64,000 nt of DNA from Hybos culiciformis (taxonomy: Eukaryota > Arthropoda > Insecta > Diptera > Hybotidae), in the NCBI GenBank assembly GCA_964007475.1, contig OZ023273.1, positions 133,232,732 through 133,296,731 of the forward strand. The letters are read 5' to 3'. The notes beneath the pieces were generated by a model. The model was not told the origin of the DNA, searched no databases, and was given only the letters and a program-made list of their open reading frames with translations. The translations under genes were made by a program, and so were the position numbers. Positions 29,801 through 42,500 of this stretch are shown here, in pieces (position 1 is the first letter of the stretch; each line of letters begins with the position of its first letter).

Positions 29801-32800
29801 TGTTTTCTGTTTGTCTCTAAGGTTATGGGTTTATTGCCATTAACTTAGGAACATTTTCTTGCAATTAAAAACCTCTCAATCAATTGATATGATTTTAATC
29901 TGTACCTATTAGCTATAAATATAATAAACTAGTAATATAAAGTATTAATCTAACGAATATTTTCAAATCTAGTGTAAGCCTAAGGCTACAATGAATCTTC
30001 ATACTGTTTGATTTTAATGGAGAAAACTAAAGAATTTTGAAGCTCCATAATTCTGTTCTAAAATCTAAATGATAACCCACACTATATTTGAATGTAATAT
30101 CATAGTCTACAAACCTTGAATTAATATATAAAAATAATAATGAAATTCAAAAATTTTGTAAATACAATTTGTGTATACAATTTGTATATATTAAATTTAA
30201 ATCTATAGGATAATTTTTCAAAGGAAATTATTTAATTTTATGTGCGCAGAAAATTTCATGGTAAATTGGCATTGATGAAGGTCTAGTTTAAGGGAAAAAT
30301 AGTATATTAACAGTTTTGTTGCAAAAGAAATCAAAATATAATGACAAAATAAAATAAAATTAATCATTATTCTTCATTTATACAAATTTTTATTTCATTA
30401 TTATAATTTTTTTTTTTCTGAAATTCAATAAATAATTTTTATTCATGAAAGCAAATAACTTTTAACTCCCATTTTTCATATTTTTTTTTGCTTAGAAATT
30501 TGTTTTATTCTAATTCCCATTTATTCCGGATATGCTATCGATAAAGATAGTCTATAATTAATTAAAAACCGATAACCTTTTTATGCTTATTTAATTATTT
30601 CGTGATCTCGTGCAATTGAACCAACAATTTACTTTCAATAACGCGCAGTTATTATGTTTTATATTTATATACAATTATTATAGATTTATTAATTTATTTT
30701 AAAAATATTAAATTTTTGTTTCCTTTACTAAATTGTAGTAGATTTATTCGTTATGCTTTCAATTGACATCGAATTGAAAATATATGGGAAAAATTAAATT
30801 TTCAAGTGCTGCAGGTGTAAAATATGATCTATGTTTACAAGCGAAAAATCAATTTAATAAATAAAATTTTATATAGGTACCTAAACTAAGAAATTGTGAT
30901 GTCGGAAATATAAAGAAATTTCAGTAAGACAAAGAACTAAATTTAAAACATTTTGGAAAAGAAAAAAGTAAAATTTATTCTTCTCAAACGATTTTATAGA
31001 GCTGCTGTATTGAAGCTAATAACTAATGATGAGTCATTATCTGTTACTAGTTACTATTTCATAAAAATAAAAAAAAAAAATTATAATCATTCATAAAAAA
31101 AAAATAAATTTGAATCCGTAATTAATCAGTAATTCAGTATACATATTTTGATTCAACTAGCATTTTTTGTATACAAATGTTGTAAAAAAAAAGTAATTGG
31201 TCATATAATACAATTATAATGTTTGTAATATTAAATTATGTAACTAAATCTAACTTTTTGCATTTAGAAGGCTTCTAGTTAATTTTCTAATAAACATTTT
31301 AATAAACAAAACCTACCATTAAACGGATTAAACTTTATTTCCATCTAACTTATGCGATACAGTAATTCTGAAGGGAAGATATTTATATTTGCTTAGTAAT
31401 TGAAAACATTACGGAGTTAATTTCCTAGTAAAAAATTTAATATTTAAATAATTTCGCACAGTTTGAAATTATAATTGGAAGATGTTATGAAAAATCAACA
31501 TGTGGTTATTTTTTATATAATAAATATATAAAAAGCTGCTGTTCATGTAACTATTTTTATATTTTAATAAATCTTTTTTTTTAATATAATTTCGTAGGAT
31601 TCAAAATTATGACTATACTAATAAAAATTAAATTGAGTTATACATATTACTTGAAAGTTTATTATATTAAAATCTATCTTGCACTTTTAATGATTTTGTA
31701 TTATTCATTATTTAATCAAAAAGATTCATGTCGAAATACATTTTTTTTTTTAGATTTCTTTCAATTAAATTTAAAATATTTATTTCTATGTGAATAAAAT
31801 TTGTTTCCTAATATTATTAAAATTAAACCAATAATAAACATTATTTTTTAAAATTTTAATGAATGAAATATTTTGATAATTTACTACGGCAACCGCTTAA
31901 AATTTGGAAAGAAAATCGTGAGAGGAAAGATCAAGGATAAAGGTGCGTATACAATCTTTTTTTTTTTACCTATGACTTTACTAATTCTTTAAGGTTCAAG
32001 TTCAATAGAGATTAATAAAATTTACTTATTTTCGTAGTTAAATTAAATTCATTGTTAAGCAAAAATGCTAGAAGCATTTTTATTTCTATATAATATTAAT
32101 GTTGAATCAGAAAATACTTCATAGAGAGTTCGATTCCATAATTTTATGTTAAAAATAATACTTCATTTTAAGAAGGTTTCTTATCCATATCACAAACTTT
32201 ATGGTTTTTTAAATTATTTTATATGTTAAAAGAAATTAAGAATTTGTCCGAAATTAAAAAGGATAATGTTAGAATAATGTTTATACAATGAAAAAAGGTT
32301 CTGCTTTCTATAATAACTACTTTTATTTTCAATGTTTCAAAAAAAAATTATAATATTGTCCTCTGGTAACATTCTAAATCATTTATTATTCTACAAATGA
32401 AACAAACGTTTTTTTAGATATTTTACTTTATGCTATAGTTTCAATAAAAATGGGTAGAATCACGACTTCCATAGGAATAAAAAAAAATTATGTTAAGATA
32501 TGTATCATCAATTGGCAATTAAATCATTATTAATAAAGAAAAATATTGAATTTATTCCTAAAAAAACAGTTTATGAATTACTTATGTCCAAAATAAACTA
32601 AATGGAATGATACCGAAAATGCTACTTATAGTTAACATTTCAGTGGAAATCTGCTTACTAAGTATATCAAAATGTAAAAGATCGTATCTTAAAATTTTTC
32701 TTTTCGATTTACTTGATGCACGAGAACATACTTGAGTTTTTTGAAGAATGTGCGGGATTAGTAATTGTGATCTGTTTGTAAATGTTTTTCGTCATGGGTC

Positions 32801-34671
32801 TGGTCAATTCCTGGAATATTATCTTTTATTTGAGATCGCAGTATCTGGGAAAACTAAGACAGTTGGAAAACTATGACTACGGAAAATTTATTCATAAATT
32901 TATTCTTTTTGCCAGATTATTTTTTAAAGAAAAATAAATTTTTTTTCTGCAAATACAGGTTAAGGTTAAGTTGCGCGAAAAGTAATTAGGAAAAGAAAAA
33001 AACTAATTCTTGGTATCAAAATAATTTTTATGAAATTAATAATTCCACTAAGTACAAAAAGTGTTTTAATGAATAGTGGAATCAATTAAAAAGTAATTTT
33101 TAATTTAGTTTTAATATACTGTAAACATAAATTAACATTTGTGGCAGTTTATAAATGAAATCTTAGATTTAAAGCAAAAAAAGTGTTTTTTTTTGTTTTG
33201 GCTGATATTGATATTCCAAAATAAAAAAATAAGAGTATAATTAATTATACACGGTATATCATTTTTTATATACCTGGATACCTACATTATTGGAAAAATT
33301 TATATTGTTATGGGGAGTGGATAACATTATTATTTATCTATTTAGTAATGATCTCCTACCTAAAATGTAAGATGAAAATATTTTGTAAATCATTTAAGTT
33401 TTTTAATTTTCATAAATTTTTAATTTATAGTCCGTTTAAGCCTTAAATTCGTATTATGCACTTTTGTTTGTACCGAAATTTCTGACTCTTAAAGGTTTAG
33501 AATATCCAGTTTCCTTGCCACAGATTTCTCACATAAAATCTAAGATAAATGTTTTATCCACTTAAGAGTGAACTTTGTGGCTACAGACTTTTAGTTAATA
33601 ATAATATTCAAATTTGAAATAACTTAAAGGTTATAAATTTTAATTAATGTAAGACCATAACAAGGAAATGCTACATAATTGACAATAAATGTCTCACTTA
33701 AAAAAGTATTACAAAATCATTTAATGTTTTATTTATATGTATAATACATTCCATGCTGCAGAAATTTTAATTTTTTTTTTATTTACTAAATTCCAATTTG
33801 AAACCAAGACAAAAAATAACATATGTGCAATTCTATTTGAAATATGCATTTTTTTTTTTTTCAAAATTAATAATCAAAAATTTGTTGCAAATAAAAATAA
33901 AATTTTAATTAAAAAAAATGCATTAATTACAGAGAGCCCATTTACGTGATATTATTTATAATTTGAAATTAAAAAATTTGTGTAAATATTAAAAGTTTTC
34001 AAATAAATGTAGGAATAAAAATTATTTTTTCACTTAGTTAACAAAATTTTCAATGCTTTATGAAGAAAAATATCTGTAATGCAAATTGTAATTTTGTTCT
34101 TAGCAATTTCAAACTGTGAATCAATAGAAATTGTTCTCATTAAATGTACGGCCGGCGACGACTCGAAACATCTTAAATTGATTAACTTAATTGAATTCAA
34201 TTATTATTTGCATTTATGCATTACATATACAACATAATTCGTATTTTGAAACAATACATATCTAATAGTTTAATTATTTTTTTTTCAGGCAGCAATGGTT
34301 ACACAGGTAAGATTATGGAAGCAAAGTTCTTCCCAACAATGTTTTCAGTACAACGAACAATGAGATATTATAACGATAATTGTATTAAATACAAATCAAA
34401 AAATTAGATGAATTCGAACCTCATCTGAATGTGACCTAACTTTTGTACATTTAATAATATAGATTTACCTTATACAATTATCCGGATCACCTTCACAATC
34501 TGTATTACATCTGAAGCGCTCCCATGATAACCAGCCCATTGGAGGTGTTCTTGCTAAACCATTTTCCAATGCTTGTAATTTATTTATTAATAAACTAAAA
34601 CTAATCACTAATATTATAAGTAGTTTTGAATTTATCACAGATAATTTCGATGATGAACGATAATCTGGCAT
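26811..34671 (-). CDS. GH27 lysosomal glycosidase: alpha-N-acetylgalactosaminidase / alpha-galactosidase family
   Basis: Family members remove terminal alpha-linked N-acetylgalactosamine or galactose from glycoconjugates in the lysosome. Exons on the minus strand: 34671-34469, 28345-28171, 28080-27649, 27587-27296, 27106-27036 and 26972-26811, with all junctions in phase. Introns are 6,123, 90, 61, 189 and 63 bases. The product is 444 residues, normal for the family. An N-terminal hydrophobic stretch (about residues 17-31) before [13 protein letters not shown] indicates a signal peptide. Diagnostic parts include VDDCW (94-98), YVKLDGC with nucleophile D173, SCSWP (203-207), [10 protein letters not shown] with acid/base D234, [10 protein letters not shown] (261-270), and the C-terminal [11 protein letters not shown] and beta-sandwich. 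S205 matches the N-acetylgalactosaminidase-type residue (Ser188 in human NAGA; Glu in alpha-galactosidase A), favouring N-acetylgalactosaminidase activity. The partner position is V208 rather than Ala, so exact specificity is open. The gene lies antisense within the plus-strand gene that starts at 8649. Confidence 0.95.
28346..34288 (-). other. Most of intron 1 of the glycosidase gene
   Basis: About 6 kb of AT-rich intron lies between the signal-peptide exon and the first catalytic-domain exon; the intron runs on to 34468. No minus-strand exon is seen within it. Frames at 31609-31797 and 33737-33949 are chance-like. The 34289-34306 microexon of the opposite-strand gene also lies in this intron, about 160 bases from glycosidase exon 1. 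Confidence 0.6.
34289..34306 (+). CDS. 18-base microexon, candidate second exon of the gene starting at 8649
   Basis: A strong acceptor (a T-rich tract ending TTTTTTTTTCAG at 34288) is followed by GCAGCAATGGTTACACAG and then a consensus donor GTAAGATT at 34307. Eighteen bases is a multiple of three. Joined to the phase-1 donor at 8799 it reads G-S-N-G-Y-T and restores phase 1 with a leftover G. An NAGNAG-like alternative (CAGGCAG) would give a 14-base exon and break the frame. The match in strand, phase and composition (continuing the N/S/G-rich leader) supports the link, but no downstream exon is visible to confirm it. Confidence 0.5.
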
Positions 34672-34781
34672 TATTATTTAATTATAATTTATATAATCTT
34701 TAAGAAAGTTGATAATTTTAAAATTAATGCCACAATTTTTATTTTTTAATTATTTTACTTCCAAATTGTGGTTCCAAATGA
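34672..34781 (-). promoter_or_regulatory. 5' UTR of the glycosidase gene, possibly spliced
   Basis: Upstream of the ATG at 34671, the minus strand reads TTTTTTATTTCAG ending at about 34782, a good acceptor. The leader from 34781 to 34672 may therefore be joined to a non-coding first exon farther upstream, which I cannot locate. Confidence 0.3.
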
Positions 34782-36533
34782 AATCTGAAATAAAAAAAAA
34801 AAAATAGTTATAGCGGATATATGCTTCAGTTTAAAGTAAATTTTTTATTTGTAATTTTTATTTTGACTTTGCAAAAACTAATAGGTAAATTATGTATAAC
34901 TTTAAATTCACAAATTCTACAAATCTCATTACAATTCAATATGGTATCTCTGAACTAACTTTATTCAAAAATTTAAATAATCTATATTGGACAATTAAAT
35001 TGTTAAATTATAATCATTTATCTATTGAAAAATAATTATTAAGAAAATTTAAATAAATTGCTAATTATAATGTAGAAATTAAATGAAATGACGTCTGTTA
35101 ACGTAATCAAAACTTTTCTTATTTTAACAGCATATGAAAATTAATAAAACTTTCAAAAAAATGATGCCACAAACTTTTATATATTTAACTTTTATCTGGG
35201 TTGAACTAATGAAATATCATCGTTTTATATTTTTTTTTTTTTTAAATTCAATTGAATGTAAATTTTTATTCTAAAATTAATGCTATACTTGACGTAAATC
35301 TTCTTTAGATACAATGACATATGGGCTTGTTTGAATTATTTATTATTATTATAATTGCAATTTGTAAAAATGTAATTGCAATTATTATTGCAAAAGTTGT
35401 TTTCCTCAAAAAATTCTCTTCTATGCTATATATGAAGTTTGTATCTATGCTTTGCATGTAGGTTCATTTAGAAGAAGAATAAAATTGTTCCTGGAAAATT
35501 TATAATTTTTTTTTATTATTAATTTCAGCAACAAAAGTTGTTTGAAAATAATTAAAATTATTATTTGGAATTACTTGATATGGTATGTTGTTATACTCTT
35601 ATTTCACTAAACTCATTTTATTAATAGCATATGTTTAAAAAAAATAATCAAAATAGAATAGTCACGTCCGTCTATTTTAATATGAGTTGTAAAATTCAAA
35701 ACTATGCCAACTTTATCAGTGTTATAGATAAGTTTCTATTGACAAAAATAAAATCAACACAACTAATTACTTATAAGGGCGATATTGAATAAAATTAAAT
35801 GTTTGGTTATTATTAATTTTTGAAGTCTCATTAACAATTTTAATGATGTGGTTTTTTTTTCAACAATATTCACCGAATTAAATAATGTGCGAAATTAATT
35901 TTTTAATAATCTATCACGATGAATTAATTTATTTGTCTTTGCATAAAATTTAGGTATTAATTTTTATTTCGGTTTTTTTTTTTTTTAATTTCAATAAAAA
36001 GAATTCATTAAAAAATGTTTTCCCATATAACTCTTTTAATAATTAAAATTCATTTGATATTATATAAAATTAAAATAATAAATAAGTATCTGGTCCAAGT
36101 AATTTTAAGTTTTAATAAAATTTTTGAATTTTCATTTTGAACTTTTAAAAGAATCAAACATGACATTAAAGTGAAACTGATTAAATGTTATAAATATATT
36201 TTTATTACAATGTTAACAAATTTTTTTTTCGTTATAATGCCTGTTGTAAAATATTATGAATTGTTTTTCATAATAACGAAAACAATTCTGGGAATCTATT
36301 TCACCAGGCTGTCTTATTTAGTTTTTTTTTTTAAGTTTTTTTGCATAAAAAAAAAGTTATAGCCTTTTTATGAAATTCTTGATGAAAAATATGTATTTTG
36401 TTTTAATGTTCAGAAATTTTTAAATTTAATGTTTAAAATATTTTTCAGCAATTTTAATTTTCACGTCAGAATTATATTTTTTTTAATTATACTTTCTTAA
36501 AATTAAAATAATAAATCTAATAAAATTAAACAT

Positions 36534-36581
36534 CATCACACGAATTCATTTCCTAAGCATCACATGAATTCATTTCCTAGG
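36534..36581. repeat. Tandem duplication, 2 x 24 bp
   Basis: CATCACACGAATTCATTTCC-TAAG at 36534-36557 is followed directly by CATCACATGAATTCATTTCC-TAGG at 36558-36581, with two differences. Confidence 0.85.
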
Positions 36582-39500
36582 ACTTCAAGGATCTCGTTTT
36601 GAACTTTTTCCAATTATAGATCCTATTTATACACTCTATTTTAAAGCATTTCTTGAAATTGGTTTTTAATTAATAACAATCAAATGAGGATATTGTTTAA
36701 AATCTAAGAAAAAAATAACTAGTTTAAGCTCGTGATAAGTTTTATCAAACTTTTTTCCAACCTTATTTTTACTTATTTTTTATACATGGATACAACATAC
36801 TAGAAATTATTCAGGTTACGAATAAATATTTTTCTAATTATTAAGTACTACATTTTTTTAAAAAATTATTTTATTCTTTTTTCTTACCTTCAATAAAGTC
36901 GTGATTTATAGAAATATTTAGTTAATACTATAATACACTTAATATAATTTTAATATGTATAAACTTTAGGGACATTGAACCAAATACGTGTATTTTTTTA
37001 ATTTATTTCAATTTAAACAGCCGAACCCTTAGTTTCAATCTAATATCTTTAATATTTTTAATGACCTTTGAAATATTATGCAATTATCATATTTTAAGAT
37101 TATTAATATAGTGGCTAGGGTCGTTATTATACTTTTTTGGCAACAAATTTCTTTTTTATATACCGGCATGAATGTAATTTTTAAGGAGCTTAAAATTCAT
37201 TTCATAATATTCTCCCCATATTTTATAAAATAATTTATAAAAATTTGTTAAACTAATTAATGGTTAGCAATAACAACTATAATAAAAAAAAAATTTCATA
37301 GAATACATAAATTTATGTAGTAATTTATAAACAAAAACCATATTAACCATCAATTAAGCCCCAAAATGTCAATATAATTCAAAGGAAGAAATAATAAAAA
37401 AAAAATAATAATAAAAGATTACAAAATTTTCATTTTTATTTACTACGGTACATTTATAAAACAATACTTACCTTTATGTTTTTTATTACATCTTGTAGAT
37501 ACGAAAATGAATGAAATTGTCAACAAATTTGTTAAATAAAAAAATATATATGTATAATATAAAATGAATTAAATAGTTTTGCAATTTTGATATTTTTTTT
37601 TATATAATAATGTAACCTGTGTGTATTCAGACCATTTTCGAGGGCAATTCAAATTGAAGAAAAATATAACATAGAAAAAATCAACATGATATTTTTTTTT
37701 TATTTGTTTTATAACAAACAAATGGTCATAAAATGAAATGATGAACAGCACTCATTCATTTCTACATCACTCCTCCACTATACTACTACTAGACATAATA
37801 AAATTGTTGACATTTTACAAAACTGTGATTGTTACATAAGCCAATTTTTATATTAGAAATATATGTTTAACTATATTATAGTTGGTGTAAATAACTATTC
37901 ACAATTTAAATTAATTAAAAATTTTAAGAAGAGAATGAGGTTGAATTTCTAATCAGAACCATTTCGGACACTAATATTCCTTGTTTAAGCAAAAGTTCCA
38001 AAAATTTCGAATAAAATTTTGTTACTGTTTAATCTAGACCGAAAACTCAAATAGTTCTAAGATTATGAAATTAAAGATATGGATTATTTGAAACCAGATG
38101 GGAATGTGCTTAGTTTTATCGAGCTTGGTTATATGTTTATCATTATCTGATCAGCAGACTGCAGAGACATATAAGATACACAATTTTCAACGATATTAGT
38201 TTTAATTTTGCTCTTCTATATGGAATATAAGTTGAAATAGTCATCCACATTGTTTCATTAAAATTTGAAACACCATTTGAAGTAATGTTTATGTTCTTAA
38301 GTTTCTAAAAAAACTAAAAATTTTAGCTTTAATCTTTCCACATAAATTTGTTCAAAATTATTTTTCTGGAAAACAGAACCTGCAGTTTACTACAAAATTT
38401 ATCTATAATGAAAACATTTTATTGCAGAACTATATAATTTTTTCTTTAAATTATATTATAAAATACTCTGCAAATGAAAAAAAATGCTCAGTTGGAGTCA
38501 TAAAAACAAGAAAATGTTAAACATATGCATAAGAAAAAAAAAAAAATCTTTAATAGCTTTTATTGTTCTCAATGTTGCCCGCTTTTTTTTTTTTTTTTTT
38601 TCTATTTTGAAAGCAAGGTTCAGATTTTTCTCTCATGCGACAAAAGCATATACAAAAATGTTTCGAAATTGATGTTAAATTATCTTTTATTCTCATAATA
38701 ATACATAAAATAAAATTATATGAATTTAATATTTATTAAAGTGCAATAAATTTTTTTTTGTTACATTAAAGCAAATTTTTTTTCCTGTCATTAATTTACG
38801 TAAAAAAAAAATATAGGTACTTAATAATAAATTTATTAATGTAGGCGGGCATTTATGCTAAATACATAACTAATTTTTTTTATAATAAAGAAATAAAAAA
38901 ATGGGTCAGGTTTAAGTTAGAGAAAACGTTTTTATAAATATTTGAGGAAATAATTGAATTATTACGTTGTTTGTTATCAAATGCAAATCAAATTTGGATA
39001 AGAGATCTTTAAAATTGCAATTTATGAGTAACAAAAACTGAAATTTATCAACTGAAGATGATAATAAATTTATCACAACCCGAAATATCCGCAAATACTA
39101 AACATAACTAAGCTTTGTTGTTTGATGATGGTATTTACAGACAATAATAGCCCAAATTTATTTCTATATATATTATATTATTTTAAATAATAATTCATTA
39201 AAATTGTATTATACATATGCTAAGTTTTAAGTGTATTCTTATTTGTTTTGCATTGTGGAGACCAAAAATCCAGAAATGCCTCTAACTTAAATTTTTACTA
39301 TTATTATTTTTTAATTGACTAATTAAAGCTGGTAATTAAAACTTTATTAAAGATTATGCATTAACGAAAAACTATTATTATTTTTTTTTGTAATTTCTGC
39401 ATCGAACATTATTATTAAAACAAATTACAACAAAAATATTTTAATAGTAATTTAAATTTTTATACAACACGTTTCCGCATAACTTATGATTTAAGCAAAA

Positions 39501-42500
39501 CTTATTTTAAAATTAAAAAATCAACATAGATATAAAGTTTAAAAAAATCCTAAAATTAATTTCCTATAAAAAAAATTCTATAGAGAAATTGAAAAAATTT
39601 GTGAGATTTCGAAAAATTTGATTTTTTTTTTTTTAAATCTTTTAAAGTATGTAAAGTCTTTGGTACGACTTTAACTATACTCTTGCAGTATCTTTTTTTT
39701 AACACCTAACACTTTCTCGAACAATAGTTACTGTTAACTTTACTTCAAGTTTTTCAACTTAATATTTGAAACGTCAAACATTATTATAAATCTAATTTAT
39801 AATAAAATTATATGGTTTCTGCGATGTCTCAATTATATAATTTTTTTTTTCTTTGAATCAAAAAAAAATTATAATTTTTGAAAGCCTTAACAGATATACT
39901 TTTAAAGATTGGGTTAATTTCTCTAATTAATTTAATAGCTTCATCAACTAATGACTATACCTGATTAATTAACTATCATTATAAAACACGGAACAAAAAT
40001 TTCTATTTTAATCGCAGCAAGTGATATTTCAATAAAAAGATTTTATAATATTTAGATAACAAAAAACTAAAAAAAAAAAAATATTATAAATTGAATGAAA
40101 ATTTTTAAATTATAATATTGATCCACTTGCCCAGTTAGACTATGAAGTCAGTGTTAATATGAAGACATTGCATTGAGGTAATCATATTGTCTCTATTTGA
40201 CAAGATTAATTTCAAATAATAATCGATTTTTTTACCTTTTTTATATCTTGTTTATATAATATTAAGATTACTTTTACTACAGTCTGTTTAAGTGGCAATA
40301 GATTTAAATTTCACGGTTTTAGATTACAGAAAAGTTTCAAAAATAAATTATTACAGTTGCAGCAGTCAGACACTTACCACTATCATTTGTCATTATACAT
40401 TATAAATATTTTCTGAAGTGTCCATTTTTTCGTTTAAAAAAATAGAATTGCACAAACTTCCTCTATTACTTAACTATCATACCGTCAATAATTTTGTATA
40501 TGGACATTACAGGCCAAACAAGAAAATTACAACAATAAATTTGTGTATAAATATATAATATAATTTATTTTTATTACATTGTAAGAAAACTGAATCGAAA
40601 AATATTAAAGTTTAATTGAAGAATTAAATATTATACTATATATAATTATTTGATGTGAGAAGTGTAATTATTATTTAGTTTCTTAAAAATTTTGTTAAAA
40701 CAACTTTTTTGATCAATTAACTACAAAAAAAAATTTTAAATTTATAGTTGAGTTGAGGTGTTTCAAATAAATTTCTAATTGTTAATCCTAAAAGACTTAA
40801 ATTGGAAAAAAATCTAAAATGCGCGATGTATATAGCCTTGTAATCAAAAAGACAAGTTTTAGATCATAATATTCTTGTGAAAATTAATTGTAATTAATTA
40901 ATAAAAAAAATTGCCTTACCTCAATTAACTATTTGACTATAAAATTTATTATTAATCTTTATGTAACTATTTAGCTAAATTTTTAATAAGCTTGAGCAAA
41001 TGTATTTGTATTAAATATGAAAAAAAAATGATTGTATGTAAACGTGACGTCTCTGTAAATGTCAATTTTCGTATATTTTCATTTTATTTTAAAGAAAGTT
41101 TTAAGTATATACGTTAAAATTATAATTTTAACTGGGGAACCAACAACTTTTTTTTTTCCTATTTTGCAAGTGAGAATTTTGCAAATAAGAAGCGGAGCTA
41201 ATTATTTTTTTAACTCGTATAATATATGTAACATGCAATCACGGGTTAAATTCACACAAATATTAAATAAATATTAATATTGAAACTTAAGTAAAGGAAG
41301 CTGACAGAATTTACAGAAAAATTAATTAACTTTTTTTCTAGAATAATTACAATCGCATGTATGAATAATTTTTTAATTTTTTTTTAATCAATTAGTCCTG
41401 CAATGCCAATTTTCAATTGTGAAAATATTTTATTTTTTATTTAAATCCTACTCTATTTTTTTTTTTTTTTGTAAAATTATCGTATTATTCATAAATCATA
41501 AGATAAGAAAAATATGTAATTTAATTTTAGATCAATTATACATTTATTTACATTACATAATTTTCTGTAAAATTTATATCTATATATAATTAAGACTTAA
41601 ATATCATATTTTTTTTAAATTATTATTATATTTATAAATTATAAGTTGAAAAAATTCCCACAAAATGTATAAAAATATAAATATTAATAAAATAAAACAA
41701 AATAAACAAAATAATAAATATATCATTATTTTCCACATCAAATTAAATTTTCAATTTGTTAAGGAAATTTTGATTACATTATATTTTTTATTTTCGGGCT
41801 GACTAAAATATTTATTTAAACAGTAACTAAACAATTTTGTTGCATTAAAACAAAATTGTAATTTTGTTAACTTCTGAATTAAAAGTTCTGCAAAAGTTAA
41901 AACACATACCTTAAAATTTCCTAATCGCAGTTACTTGATTGTTATTTCAATCAAAAAAAAACAAACGAAACTTCTGTTGTGATAGTAAAATTGTTCATCA
42001 CACTTTAATACACTTAATATAGTTTAGAATTTCTAAGTCTCATATTTTGAAATTTAAGTGTATTTTCTAAATTAGTCAATTAGAAGCACAAGTTATATTT
42101 TCGAAGAAAATGTAAGAAAATAGTGCCACAATAATGGGATTTAAGCTTCCGCGGACTTCGGAGAATAAAGCTAAACCCTTTTATAAACTGTTTTTTAGCA
42201 AGTATAAAAAGAAATTTTTTTTTTTATTTGTTTTTATTTTATTAATTTTTTTTACAAATGAGCTCACTGTTTAGTAAGTGAATTTATCTTGATAAATATA
42301 GTGTTAAAAAAAATATATTTCTTGTATATTAATTTATTTATAAATACATATTCATTGTGTGAAATTGGTGAGGGACAAAAATGTTAAAATGCGAATCATT
42401 GTTTTCATCTGATCTTGATATAAAAAATATTATCATCATGTATATGTTTTGTTTTTCTTCTTTTTTTTTTGTTTTCAATTACAATTTATCTTTGTAGATT

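Noticed and set aside
35529..35582. Possible exon between ATTTCAG and GTATGT
   Set aside because: A stop codon appears at once in the phase required by the upstream exons.
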